The notes beneath the pieces are model-generated. The model was given only the letters and a program-made list of their open reading frames with translations, had not been told where the DNA came from and ran no database searches. From Carnobacterium inhibens subsp. inhibens DSM 13024 (GTDB lineage Bacteria; Bacillota; Bacilli; Lactobacillales; Carnobacteriaceae): a stretch of 64,000 nucleotides of DNA. Position 1 is the stretch's first letter, and each line of letters begins with the position of its first letter. The stretch spans positions 1,974,501-2,038,500 of the forward strand of contig NZ_JQIV01000006.1 in NCBI RefSeq assembly GCF_000746825.1. Reading direction: 5' to 3'. This document shows, piece after piece, positions 30,126 through 39,760 of the stretch. The translations under genes were made by a program, and so were the position numbers.

Positions 30126-31829
30126 ATGAAGAAGAAAGTGATTATTGGTTTATTTATTATTGCGTTTATTTTATTTTCAATTAATGGAGAGTTCAGGGAT
30201 GCTGCTGGATCTACCGTAAACTTCGGCTGGTTTTCTTTAGTACCACCGGTTGTATCTATTATTTTAGCGTTTATTTCAAAAGACGTTATTATTTCATTGT
30301 TCTTTGGTATTTTTGCAGGAGGTTTTGTCTTACATTTAGCGGAGGGCTCCATTTTTTATGCATTTATTCAATCATTTTTGAGTATAGTTGATTACACGTT
30401 AAACTCATTAGCTGATCCATGGAATGCAGGAATTATTTTACAAGTTCTAACGATTGGCGGCTTGATTGCATTAATGACAAAAATGGGAGGAGCAAAAGCT
30501 GTCGCAAATGCATTATCTAAAAAAGCAAAAGGTCCTATTAGTGCTCAAGTCATTACGTGGATTTTAGGTGTACTGCTTTTCTTTGATGATTATGCAAACT
30601 CATTAATAGTTGGTCCAGTTATGCGACCAGTAACAGATGAAAAGAAAGTTTCGCGTGAGAAGCTGTCCTTTATCGTAGATGCTACAGCTGCTCCAATTGC
30701 TGGGATTGCGTTGATCTCTACTTGGGTCGGTTACGAAGTAGGATTAATCAAAGATGGATACGAAGCGATTGGACAAGAGGTTAATGCTTATAGTATTTTT
30801 GTTGAAACCATCCCTTACCGATTCTATAATATTTTAATGTTGTTATTTGTATTATGTACAGCCGTATTTTTAAGAGAATTTGGTCCTATGTTAAAAGCAG
30901 AAAGAAGAGCGAGAAAATACGATCAAGCAAATGTAGAAGATATCAATCCTAGCGCTTCAAATGAAATTGATGAAATGGAGCCTGCAGAAGGGGTCCATTT
31001 AAGTATTTGGAATGCCATTATTCCGATTGGCACCTTAATCATTGTTGCTGTTGTCGGTTTTTATACTAATGGATATAATGCCATTTTAGATGGAGAGAAT
31101 ACTACATTAATCAACTTGTTAAAAGAAAGTCCTTATTCATTTACTGCAATTCAAGAAGCTTTTGGAGCATCTGATGCGAGTATTGTATTGTTCCAAGCGG
31201 CATTGTTAGCAAGTCTTGTTGCTATGGCTATGGGAGTGTCGCAAAAGACTTTCACATGGGGCCAAGCAGTTGAAACTTGGATAAACGGGATGAAATCACT
31301 TATTATCACTGGAGCTATTTTATTATTAGCATGGTCATTAAGTGAAGTTATAACTGATTTAGGAACAGCTCAATTTTTGGTTTCGTTATTGTCCGATTCA
31401 ATGCCGGCATTCTTATTGCCTTCTGTTATTTTTATTTTAGGCTCTATCATTTCTTTTGCCACTGGAACTTCTTATGGAACAATGGGGATTTTAATGCCAT
31501 TATCTATACCGCTAGCAGCAGCATTGTCGCCAGATCCAGAATTTATTATTATGTCTGCAGGTGCTGTCTTAACAGGGGCAATTTTTGGAGATCATTGTTC
31601 ACCAATTTCAGATACGACTATTCTATCTTCCATGGGTGCTGGTGTGAATCATATGGAGCATGTTAAAACACAAATGCCTTATGCCATTGTAGTAGGAATC
31701 ATTACTGTTCTATTTGGATTCCTTCCTGTTGGTTTAGGAATGCCGATATGGATTGTTCTACCCGCTGCAATGATCATTATCGTTTTAGTAACGTATTTCT
31801 TTGGTAAACCTGTTGAAGAGAAAGCTTAA
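30126..31829 (+). CDS. lysW: NhaC-superfamily transporter, predicted lysine transporter LysW
   Basis: The 567-residue protein has about twelve membrane helices and NhaC-family motifs (FFDDYANSLIVGPVMRP, FGDHCSPISDTTILSS). NhaC relatives are usually annotated as Na/H antiporters. A lysine riboswitch directly upstream matches the LysW group predicted to import lysine, so lysine is the favoured substrate. ATG at 30126 follows GAAAGGGAG at 30111-30119; an in-frame start at 30072 lies inside the terminator and is rejected. The substrate is inferred from regulation. Confidence 0.85.
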   Translation: MKKKVIIGLFIIAFILFSINGEFRDAAGSTVNFGWFSLVPPVVSIILAFISKDVIISLFFGIFAGGFVLHLAEGSIFYAFIQSFLSIVDYTLNSLADPWNAGIILQVLTIGGLIALMTKMGGAKAVANALSKKAKGPISAQVITWILGVLLFFDDYANSLIVGPVMRPVTDEKKVSREKLSFIVDATAAPIAGIALISTWVGYEVGLIKDGYEAIGQEVNAYSIFVETIPYRFYNILMLLFVLCTAVFLREFGPMLKAERRARKYDQANVEDINPSASNEIDEMEPAEGVHLSIWNAIIPIGTLIIVAVVGFYTNGYNAILDGENTTLINLLKESPYSFTAIQEAFGASDASIVLFQAALLASLVAMAMGVSQKTFTWGQAVETWINGMKSLIITGAILLLAWSLSEVITDLGTAQFLVSLLSDSMPAFLLPSVIFILGSIISFATGTSYGTMGILMPLSIPLAAALSPDPEFIIMSAGAVLTGAIFGDHCSPISDTTILSSMGAGVNHMEHVKTQMPYAIVVGIITVLFGFLPVGLGMPIWIVLPAAMIIIVLVTYFFGKPVEEKA

Positions 31830-31840
31830 GAAGTTAAACA

Positions 31841-31873
31841 AAAAAAGAGAATCCATTTGGGTTCTCTTTTTTT
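31841..31873. terminator. Bidirectional terminator between lysW and the YugP-like gene
   Basis: AAAAAAGAGAATCC pairs with GGGTTCTCTTTTTT across a four-base loop; it serves both converging genes. Confidence 0.9.
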
Positions 31874-31883
31874 GAATGTTTAT

Positions 31884-32573
31884 TTAATTGTTTCTTCTGC
31901 CGCCAAATAGTAAAACCAATCTTAAAACTTGCAAAAACGAAGCAATTGCTGCAGCAACATACGTAAGAGCTGCTGCATTTAAGACTTTTCTAGCTTGTGG
32001 GACTTCAGTAGAAGTTAAGATATGTTGATCTCTTAAAATCGCAATCGCTCGATTGGAAGCATTAAATTCAACAGGCAAAGTAACTAATTGGAAAAGTAAG
32101 GCTACTGAAAAGAAAATAATTCCTAAATTGATCAAGGTTTGGTTGTAACCGAAAATAACACCTAATAAAATCATAGGAAAAGAAATTTTTTGCCCGAAAT
32201 TGGTTGCTGGAACTAAAGCACTTCTTAATTTTAATGGAATATACTGTTTTTGATCTTGAATAGCATGTCCTACTTCATGAGCAGCAACTCCAATAGCGGC
32301 TACAGATCTCGAGTTACGTGTTGCATCTGAAAGACGCAGAATGTCTGTACTTGAATCGTAATGATCGGTTAGATCTCCTCTAACAGCCTCGATCTTAACA
32401 TGTTGCAGCCCCGCACTGTCTAGGATAAGACGTGAAACTTCAGTAGCCGTGTAGCCATTTGAATTAGGTACATTACTGTATTTTTGATAGGTACTTTTAA
32501 CGAATGAACTAGCAATCCCGGAAAGTATAACACCAATAATGATTAAAAAGTATGTTTGATCAAAGAAAAACAT
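31884..32573 (-). CDS. YugP-like zinc metallopeptidase (membrane)
   Basis: The 229-residue protein has an N-terminal membrane helix, the zinc protease motif HEVGH in AAHEVGHAIQDQ, two or three further membrane segments, and the EFNASNRAIAIL segment typical of the YugP (PF04298) family. The start at 32573 is chosen because AGAAAGGTGGA precedes it on the minus strand; the longer frame to 32615 has no ribosome site. The substrate is unknown. Confidence 0.9.
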   Translation of the reverse strand: MFFFDQTYFLIIIGVILSGIASSFVKSTYQKYSNVPNSNGYTATEVSRLILDSAGLQHVKIEAVRGDLTDHYDSSTDILRLSDATRNSRSVAAIGVAAHEVGHAIQDQKQYIPLKLRSALVPATNFGQKISFPMILLGVIFGYNQTLINLGIIFFSVALLFQLVTLPVEFNASNRAIAILRDQHILTSTEVPQARKVLNAAALTYVAAAIASFLQVLRLVLLFGGRRNN

Positions 32574-32843
32574 ATGGGTTTCCACCTTTCTACTTCCTTT
32601 TGATAAGTATAACATAAGCGACTAATGGCATATATGAAGATTATCATAATTTTATTAAGAAAATATTTACTAAAGGAAAAATACTCAAAGGCACCATATA
32701 TTTTGCTTTAAGAATCACCTAAAGATATAATCAAATTAAGAAATGAGAATAGGATTAAAGCGTTTTATTTTTTTTAAAGAACAGGTACTAAAAGAAATGG
32801 TTTTCATACTTAATAGTTGAAACAAGTTAGAGAGGGTGGATGA

Positions 32844-35519
32844 ATGATGGAGAGAAAGCAGCAACTGAAAGAAGCTTTTTTTGCTCAAGATGAAGAAACG
32901 GTTTTAAAAAAGATGGAAGCCAATAAAAAAGGACTGACATCGAGTGAAGCAGAAAAACGAATCGCGGAATTTGGACCAAATGAACTAGATCAAGGAAAAT
33001 CCAAAAGTATATTTGTTAAATTTTTAGAACAATTTAAAGATTTTATGATTTTAGTCTTATTGGCAGCTGCTCTTATTTCAGCTATTTTCGGAGATGTTAC
33101 AGATGCTATTATTATTTTAGTCGTGGTGGTTTTAAATGCTATATTGGGAGTTTACCAAGAAGCCAAAGCAGAAGAAGCAATTGATGCTTTGAAAAAAATG
33201 TCTTCTCCGGAAGCCAGAGTTAAACGCGATGGAAATGTTGTTTCTTTAAAAAGTGATCAGTTAGTTCCAGGAGACGTTCTGCTATTAGAAGCTGGAGATG
33301 TGGTAGCTGCAGATTTGCGCTTGTTTGAAGTGGCTTCTCTTAAAATAGAAGAATCGGCTTTAACGGGAGAGTCTGAAGCCGTATCAAAAGACATTACAAT
33401 GATCGAAGATGAAAAAGTAGGGATTGGCGATCGGCTCAATATGGCTTTTATGAACAGCAATGTTACTTATGGACGTGGAGAAGGAATTGTTGTTGGAACG
33501 GGTATGAATACAGAAGTAGGTAAAATTGCAGATATGTTAGCTACTTCTGAAGAAACAATGACGCCTTTACAAGAAAACTTAAATCGTTTAGGAAAGTATT
33601 TAACGATTGCGATTTTGATCGTCGCTGTCGTGATGTTTGGCGTAGGGATGTTCAATGGTCGTGAATGGTTAGACATGCTGTTGACGTCAATTTCTTTAGC
33701 AGTTGCGGCTATACCTGAAGGACTGCCTGCGATCGTAACGATTATTTTAGCGTTAGGTACACAAAAGATGGCAAAACGAAAAGCATTGATCCGAAATTTG
33801 CCAGCTGTTGAAACGTTGGGTAGTACTGATATCATTTGTTCTGATAAAACAGGAACATTGACGATGAATAAAATGACGATTGAAAAGGTCTATCTAAATG
33901 GAGCAATACAAAGTAATGAAGACGATATTGATTTGCAGGCTCCCGTTGTTCGAGTAATGACCTATAGTAATGATACTCAAATTGCAAATGATGGAACACT
34001 GATCGGCGATCCAACAGAAACAGCAATGGTAAAATTTGCTTTAGATAAAGGAATGAATGTGAAAGAAGAATTAGCCAAAGAGCCGCGTGTTGCGGAAGTA
34101 CCTTTTGAGTCGGATCGTAAATTGATGTCTACGATTCATCAGCTGCCGGATGGGAAATTTTTCGTTGGGACAAAAGGAGCACCAGATGAGCTGTTAAAAA
34201 GATGTACACAAATAGATAACAAAGGCGAGATTCAACCTTTAGATGAAAAAATGAAAGAAACCATTTTAGATGTGAACCATGATTTGGCAACACAAGCTTT
34301 AAGAGTATTAGCAATGGCTTATAAAATCGTTGATCAACTGCCAACCGATGTAACCACGGAAGGTGTTGAACAAGACCTGGTTTTTGCAGGTCTAACTGGA
34401 ATGATCGATCCAGAACGTGAAGAGGCGAAAGATGCTGTTAGAGTGGCAAGAGAAGCTGGTATTCGTCCTGTAATGATCACAGGAGACCATCGAGACACAG
34501 CGGAAGCTATTGCACGACGTTTAGGTATTTTAGAAGAAAAACAACAAGGTGGAGTTTTAACAGGGGCAGAATTAGATAAAATCAGTGATCATGATTTTGC
34601 AACTAAAGTGAAAGATTATTCTGTATATGCTAGGGTATCTCCTGAACATAAAGTTCGAATTGTTAAAGCTTGGCAAAAGGCTGGGAAAATCGTAGCTATG
34701 ACGGGTGATGGAGTCAACGATGCACCAGCGCTTAAAACAGCTGATATCGGAATTGGAATGGGAATTACAGGTACAGAAGTTTCCAAAGGTGCCAGTGATA
34801 TGGTTTTAGCAGATGACAACTTTTCAACGATCGTCGTTTCAGTCGAAGAAGGACGGAAAGTTTTTTCAAATATTCAAAAAGCTATTCAATTTCTATTATC
34901 AGCTAACCTAGGTGAAGTGCTTACCTTATTTATTGCTACTTTACTAGGGTGGAATATTTTAGCACCGGTCCATATTTTATGGATCAATCTTGTGACCGAT
35001 ACCTTCCCAGCAATTGCTTTAGGATTGGAACCAGCTGAAGCGGACGCAATGAAAAAGCCACCAAGAGGAAGAAAAGCGACCTTCTTTTCAAATGGCGTTC
35101 TTCCCAGTTTGATCTATCAAGGGATTTTTGAAGGAGGAATTACATTATTTGTGTATTGGTGGGCAACTCACTATCCAGCACATCCAAATGATTTACATCT
35201 AGTTCATGAAGATGCCTTAACAATGGCGTTTGCTACACTAGGTTTACTACAATTATTCCATGCATTTAATGTCAAATCGATTAAAAAATCGCTATTTACT
35301 GTCGGTTTTTTCAAAAATAAAACCTTCAACTTAGCTATTTTACTATCGGCAGCATTATTAAGTGCCGTTATATTAATACCTGGTTTAAACGATGCGTTTA
35401 GTGTGTCATCATTAAATATTAATCAATGGCTGTTAGTATTAGGAGCTTCCATTTCTATTGTTCCTTTAGTAGAAATAGTGAAATTCTTTATGCGAAGGTT
35501 CTCTAAGAATAAAAATTGA
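32844..35519 (+). CDS. Cation-transporting P-type ATPase, calcium type
   Basis: The 891-residue P2-type ATPase has TGES at 174-177, the phosphorylated Asp334 in DKTGT, TGDGVNDAPALK, and about ten membrane helices including the PEGLPAIVT segment of helix 4 found in calcium pumps. Family members (LMCA1, YloB, PacL) export Ca. Helix 6 reads LWINLVTDTFPAIALG, in which the Asn and Asp positions fit calcium pumps. It starts MMERK, and either ATG is possible. The gene is monocistronic and ends with a terminator. Confidence 0.9.
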   Translation: MMERKQQLKEAFFAQDEETVLKKMEANKKGLTSSEAEKRIAEFGPNELDQGKSKSIFVKFLEQFKDFMILVLLAAALISAIFGDVTDAIIILVVVVLNAILGVYQEAKAEEAIDALKKMSSPEARVKRDGNVVSLKSDQLVPGDVLLLEAGDVVAADLRLFEVASLKIEESALTGESEAVSKDITMIEDEKVGIGDRLNMAFMNSNVTYGRGEGIVVGTGMNTEVGKIADMLATSEETMTPLQENLNRLGKYLTIAILIVAVVMFGVGMFNGREWLDMLLTSISLAVAAIPEGLPAIVTIILALGTQKMAKRKALIRNLPAVETLGSTDIICSDKTGTLTMNKMTIEKVYLNGAIQSNEDDIDLQAPVVRVMTYSNDTQIANDGTLIGDPTETAMVKFALDKGMNVKEELAKEPRVAEVPFESDRKLMSTIHQLPDGKFFVGTKGAPDELLKRCTQIDNKGEIQPLDEKMKETILDVNHDLATQALRVLAMAYKIVDQLPTDVTTEGVEQDLVFAGLTGMIDPEREEAKDAVRVAREAGIRPVMITGDHRDTAEAIARRLGILEEKQQGGVLTGAELDKISDHDFATKVKDYSVYARVSPEHKVRIVKAWQKAGKIVAMTGDGVNDAPALKTADIGIGMGITGTEVSKGASDMVLADDNFSTIVVSVEEGRKVFSNIQKAIQFLLSANLGEVLTLFIATLLGWNILAPVHILWINLVTDTFPAIALGLEPAEADAMKKPPRGRKATFFSNGVLPSLIYQGIFEGGITLFVYWWATHYPAHPNDLHLVHEDALTMAFATLGLLQLFHAFNVKSIKKSLFTVGFFKNKTFNLAILLSAALLSAVILIPGLNDAFSVSSLNINQWLLVLGASISIVPLVEIVKFFMRRFSKNKN

Positions 35520-35541
35520 TGAAAGAGAATAAACTAAATAG

Positions 35542-35577
35542 AAAAAAGCATTCCTGATTTTAGGGATGCTTTTTTTA
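35542..35577 (+). terminator. Terminator after the P-type ATPase gene
   Basis: AAAAAAGCATTCC at 35542-35554 pairs with GGGATGCTTTTTT at 35563-35575. Confidence 0.9.
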
Positions 35578-35606
35578 GAAAGATGACATACTATTTAAAA
35601 AATAAA

Positions 35607-35635
35607 TTGTGCTTGCAAAAAATGCGTGTTATTAT
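35607..35635 (+). promoter_or_regulatory. Possible promoter of the DUF1576 gene
   Basis: TTGTGC at 35607-35612 and TATTAT at 35630-35635 with 17-base spacing. Confidence 0.5.
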
Positions 35636-35714
35636 TTTTGAATAGCAAGTACTCGCTTTTTTTAAATGAATTTTAAGATCTAATCGGATTATTAAAGAAA
35701 AGAGGTTGATGCTT

Positions 35715-37079
35715 ATGGAAAAACTATGGTTTCCACCTTTACAGGAAGAAGATCCATTGATAACAGAAAAAATAAAATATAGTATTGCTTTTCTATTCTC
35801 TCTTATGCTAGTTGGACTAGCTCTTCACTTCAATACACTTGAAGAAATTTGGCAGGGAAGTCTTAAAATTCTTATTTCTCCGGCTAATCTAGTAACGGAT
35901 TATTTCAAACTAGCAAATGTTGGCGCGGCATTTATTAATGCGGCTTTGATGATCATAAAAAGTCTGTTCATTATCCGGTCAACGAAAGTATCGTTATCGG
36001 GTCCCTTGTTTGCTGCTATCTTCACGATAGCAGGATTCTCTTTATTTGGTAAAAATTTGTTTAATTCTATTCCAATTATTGTTGGAGTATTATTGTATGC
36101 TAAATTGACTCGTACACCATTTAAAAATTATTTATTATCTGCTTTATACGGTACTGCTTTAGGGCCATTAGTGAGTGAAGTAGCATTCAATAGCGGATTT
36201 TCGTTTTTCACAGGGATTTTTTTAGGATGTACAGCAGGCGTTATTGTGGGACTGATTTTGCCACCATTATCACGTCATTTTGCTAGTTTTCATAAAGGGT
36301 TTAGTCTTTATAATATTGGATTTACTGCTGGAATTATTGGTATGGCTTTTATTGCATTTTTTAGAGCCTATGGTATAGAAGTAGATACGGTTTATTTAGT
36401 ATCACATGGTTATAATCAACCTTTATCCATTTATCTTTATAGTTTGTTTATTTTATTATTTAGTGGCGGAATTTATCTTAATGGCGGTTCGTTTTCGGGG
36501 TACTCTAATTTTTTGAATGAAGATGGAAGAGGCGGACCTGATTTTATGGAACGCCATGGATTAGGACTAACCTTGTTAAATATGGCTTTGTTAGGTGTGC
36601 TAACCACTACCTTTGTGTTAATAGTAAGAGGAGAATTAAATGGACCAGTTATTGGAGGAATATTTACAGTAGTTGGTTTTGGAGCTTTTGGAAAACACGT
36701 GAAAAACGTTTTTCCTATTCTTTTAGGAGTATTGCTTGTAGGCTGGTTAACATCCACTGAATTATCGAGTACTAGTTTTTTACTTACTGCATTATTTGGA
36801 ACAACTTTAGCCCCTGTTAGCGGACATTATGGAGTGATTGCTGGAATTTTAGCAGGCAGTTTGCATATGGTTATCGTAACGAATATAAGTTATTTGCATG
36901 CAGGTATGAATCTTTATAACAATGGTTTTTCAGGAGGGTTTACAGCAGCTATAATCGTTCCTTTATTAGAAGTCGTTTTCTTCCATAAAAATAACCGGAA
37001 AAATAAAGAACTGATAAAGCCTATAATCAATACTGAACCTGTTGAAGACCTGGAAAAGACAAAAAATAGTCCGGAATAG
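35715..37079 (+). CDS. DUF1576 polytopic membrane protein
   Basis: The 454-residue protein has roughly twelve hydrophobic segments and matches the DUF1576 family, whose function is unknown. It is built from two similar halves. GPLFAAIFTIAGFSLFGKN at 96-114 matches GPVIGGIFTVVGFGAFGKH at 310-328; IPIIVGVLLYAKLT matches FPILLGVLLVGWLT; GFSLYNIGFTAGIIG at 195-209 matches GMNLYNNGFSGGFTA at 397-411. Such a duplication suggests a transporter with pseudo-twofold symmetry. ATG at 35715 fits AGAGG at 35701-35705. Confidence 0.82.
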   Translation: MEKLWFPPLQEEDPLITEKIKYSIAFLFSLMLVGLALHFNTLEEIWQGSLKILISPANLVTDYFKLANVGAAFINAALMIIKSLFIIRSTKVSLSGPLFAAIFTIAGFSLFGKNLFNSIPIIVGVLLYAKLTRTPFKNYLLSALYGTALGPLVSEVAFNSGFSFFTGIFLGCTAGVIVGLILPPLSRHFASFHKGFSLYNIGFTAGIIGMAFIAFFRAYGIEVDTVYLVSHGYNQPLSIYLYSLFILLFSGGIYLNGGSFSGYSNFLNEDGRGGPDFMERHGLGLTLLNMALLGVLTTTFVLIVRGELNGPVIGGIFTVVGFGAFGKHVKNVFPILLGVLLVGWLTSTELSSTSFLLTALFGTTLAPVSGHYGVIAGILAGSLHMVIVTNISYLHAGMNLYNNGFSGGFTAAIIVPLLEVVFFHKNNRKNKELIKPIINTEPVEDLEKTKNSPE

Positions 37080-37231
37080 TACAATGAAAATAATAATTTT
37101 TTGTTTATCATTTTTCAAGATAAGGCATTATATCAAAAGGTTTTTCCTATATGAAGAGGTAAGTTTTCAATGTAATTGGCTGGATGTTATTTTTTCGCTT
37201 GATTTCCTTACAAAAGTAAAGTAATATTTAT

Positions 37232-37278
37232 TAGTCACTAAAAATCTGAGGAAAATCCTCAATTTTAGGGTAGTCACT
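37232..37278 (+). repeat. Hairpin flanked by direct repeats upstream of the cystine symporter
   Basis: The 8-base direct repeat TAGTCACT occurs at 37232-37239 and 37271-37278 around an imperfect hairpin (TGAGGA/TCCTCA at 37247-37261 with outer CTAAAA/TTTTAG). A second hairpin, GCTTTCTT/AGAGAGC, follows near 37320-37338 just before the ribosome site. No known riboswitch or T-box signature was found. Confidence 0.45.
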
Positions 37279-37358
37279 TTGGAATGGGCTACTTGAGACC
37301 TTTAATCTTATGATGGATCTGCTTTCTTATTAAGAGAGCAAAAAAAGGGAGGATTATT

Positions 37359-38750
37359 ATGACAAATCTTTATATTGGTATTGTATTAGTATTATTCGTT
37401 GCAATACTAGTGGGATTCTGGCAATTACAAAAGAGACACATGAAATTTTCAACACGTGTTTTTATTGCTTTAGGATCAGGTGTTTTATTCGGAGCTGTTT
37501 TACAATTGATATTCGGTTCAAGCAGTGAAGTAACAACAAAATCTATTGAGTGGATCAGTATAGTCGGTACAGGCTATGTTAAATTTTTACAAATGCTGAT
37601 CATGCCGTTGATTTTTGTATCCATTGTAGGAGCTTTTACAAAAATTGAAGGGTCTAAAGACCTTGGTAAAATTAGTTTTAACGTACTAGCAACCTTGCTT
37701 GCTACCACAGCGATAGCTGCCTTAATAGGGATAGCTAGTGTGATGGTGTTTAACCTAGACGGAGCAGAATTTAGTCAAGGTGCTGTTGAAACTGCACGTA
37801 TTGCAGAATTAAGTGAAAGAGAAGCACAAGTAGCGGATCTAAGTATCCCAGAACAAATTTTAGAATTTATTCCAGTTAATTTCTTTGCTGATTTATCGAA
37901 TGCTCGTTCTACAAGTACAATTGCTGTGGTTATTTTCTCTGCTTTTGTGGGAGTAGCTTATTTAGGAGTTCATCGTAAAGATAAAGAAGCCGGCGAATTT
38001 TTTGCTAAGATCATTCATAGTTTATATGCTATTGTGATGCGTATTGTTACGTTGGTATTGCGTTTAACACCTTATGGGATCTTTGCATTAATGACTAAAG
38101 CATTAGCAACAAGTGATTTTAATGCATTAGTTAATCTAGGTGTTTTTGTCATTGCTTCATACGCAGCAATTATTGTGATGTTTTTAATTCATATGCTCAT
38201 TTTACTTGGGTTAAAAGTTAGCCCAATCCAATATTTGAAAAAATCTTTTACAGTATTGAGTTTTGCATTTACTGCACGTTCTAGTGCGGGTGCATTACCA
38301 TTGAATATCGAAACACAAACAAAAGCTTTAGGTGTAGATGAAGCTTCTGCAAACTTCTCTGGAACATTTGGTTTATCTATCGGACAAAACGGATGTGCTG
38401 GAATTTATCCAGCAATGTTGGCTGCTATCGTAGCTCCAGCTGCAGGAATAGATATTTTTAGCCCAGCTTATATTCTTACAATCATGGCTGTTGTTACGAT
38501 CAGTTCATTTGGTGTTGCAGGTGTAGGTGGCGGAGCAACATTTGCTGCTTTAATTGTCTTAGGATCATTAAACTTACCTGTAGCAATTGTTGGATTAGTT
38601 ATTTCTGTTGAACCAATTATTGATATGGCTCGTACATTGTTGAATGTAAATGACAGTATGATTGCTGGTATCGTATCATCTAAACGATTAAAAACATTCA
38701 ATGAAGAAATTTTCAATGATGACTCTGCAGTTGTAAAGTCTGATATCTAA
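37359..38750 (+). CDS. tcyP: L-cystine sodium/proton symporter (TcyP-like)
   Basis: The 463-residue protein belongs to the DAACS dicarboxylate/amino-acid:cation symporter family and resembles the TcyP/YdjN cystine branch. It shows the KFLQMLIMPLIFVSIVGAF segment, the serine-containing re-entrant loop near ARSSAGALPLNIE, and VGGGATFAALIVL. Uptake of L-cystine supplies sulfur and redox cysteine. GGGAGGA precedes the ATG. The leader is about 150 bases or more and contains hairpins of unknown role. Confidence 0.88.
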   Translation: MTNLYIGIVLVLFVAILVGFWQLQKRHMKFSTRVFIALGSGVLFGAVLQLIFGSSSEVTTKSIEWISIVGTGYVKFLQMLIMPLIFVSIVGAFTKIEGSKDLGKISFNVLATLLATTAIAALIGIASVMVFNLDGAEFSQGAVETARIAELSEREAQVADLSIPEQILEFIPVNFFADLSNARSTSTIAVVIFSAFVGVAYLGVHRKDKEAGEFFAKIIHSLYAIVMRIVTLVLRLTPYGIFALMTKALATSDFNALVNLGVFVIASYAAIIVMFLIHMLILLGLKVSPIQYLKKSFTVLSFAFTARSSAGALPLNIETQTKALGVDEASANFSGTFGLSIGQNGCAGIYPAMLAAIVAPAAGIDIFSPAYILTIMAVVTISSFGVAGVGGGATFAALIVLGSLNLPVAIVGLVISVEPIIDMARTLLNVNDSMIAGIVSSKRLKTFNEEIFNDDSAVVKSDI

Positions 38751-38800
38751 ACTAAAAAATGAAGTAAAAAAAGACTGAGACAGCAGTTTCAGCAATTCAA

Positions 38801-38839
38801 AAAAACGTTCATTGCATTTTTTGCAGTGAACGTTTTTTT
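38801..38839 (+). terminator. Terminator after tcyP
   Basis: AAAAACGTTCATTGCA pairs with TGCAGTGAACGTTTTT around a six-base T-rich loop; a T run follows. Confidence 0.9.
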
Positions 38840-38990
38840 GTTTATTTAAAGGTATAAAGCTGATTTTCTGGACTAAACATCCTTGATAAAAAGAAGAATG
38901 CGAATTAACTTCAAGGTTAAAAAACAATATTTTATCTAATTTGTCGACCAACTGGTATACTAATGAAAAGACCCAAAGAGGTGTTTGAAG

Positions 38991-39725
38991 ATGAAAAAGG
39001 AATTATTTGCATTAGGAGATGTACATGGGCAAATTTCTTTATTTAAAAAGATGCTGACCAATTGGAATGAAGATACACAACAGCTGCTTTTAATTGGAGA
39101 TCTAGGAGATCGTGGCGAAAATCCAAAAGAATGTCTGCTGTTGGCGAAAATATTGGTAGAAGAAAAGGGAGCCATTTATTTAAAAGGCAATCATGAAGAG
39201 ATGTTGCTTAATTTTATGAATGACCCTGAAAGAAATTATGAACTTTACTGTTTAAATGGCGGGATGAAGACACTTGAAACTTTTTTGCATCCAGGTTTAG
39301 ATGCTGAATATTCTCCGACAGAGATCGGAATGTTTCTGGCTAGTCGCTACCCCGCATTAAAACCATTTCTTGAAACACTGCCCCTTTATTATGAATGGGG
39401 AGATTTTTTGTTTGTGCATGCTGGCGTCGATTTGTCTAAGCGTGACTGGCGTCAAACATCTGATGAGGATTATGTCTGGATTCGAGACTCTTTTCATAAA
39501 GAGAAAAATAATACTGGGAAGATAATTGTATTTGGACACACGATCACGCCAGCTTTATACGGTGATAATCATACAACTGATCTGTGGATAAAAGATAATA
39601 AAATCGGCATAGATGGAGGAGCTGTATATGGAGGCGCGCTTCATGGAGTTTTATTCAATGAGACAAATTTAGTGAAAGATATTAAAATAGATAATATTGG
39701 ATATGTTTGGGATGGAAGAGTATAA
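38991..39725 (+). CDS. Calcineurin-like Ser/Thr-type phosphoesterase
   Basis: The 244-residue protein carries the metallophosphatase motifs GDVHGQ, GDLGDRG and GNHEE, then FVHAGVD and FGHTITP, in the order of PrpA/ApaH-type protein or dinucleotide phosphatases. The substrate is not deducible. ATG at 38991 follows AGAGGTG at 38977-38983. An extended -10, TGGTATACT at 38953-38961, gives it its own promoter. It lies 35 bases before the ABC transporter genes, so cotranscription is possible. Confidence 0.85.
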   Translation: MKKELFALGDVHGQISLFKKMLTNWNEDTQQLLLIGDLGDRGENPKECLLLAKILVEEKGAIYLKGNHEEMLLNFMNDPERNYELYCLNGGMKTLETFLHPGLDAEYSPTEIGMFLASRYPALKPFLETLPLYYEWGDFLFVHAGVDLSKRDWRQTSDEDYVWIRDSFHKEKNNTGKIIVFGHTITPALYGDNHTTDLWIKDNKIGIDGGAVYGGALHGVLFNETNLVKDIKIDNIGYVWDGRV

Positions 39726-39760
39726 GTCAAAAATAATCAGTTAATCAAAGGAGAGATAAA

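Noticed and set aside
37205-37358. T-box or known riboswitch before the cystine symporter
   Set aside because: No T-box AGGGTGGNACC sequence or other known aptamer core was found; reported only as an unexplained structure.
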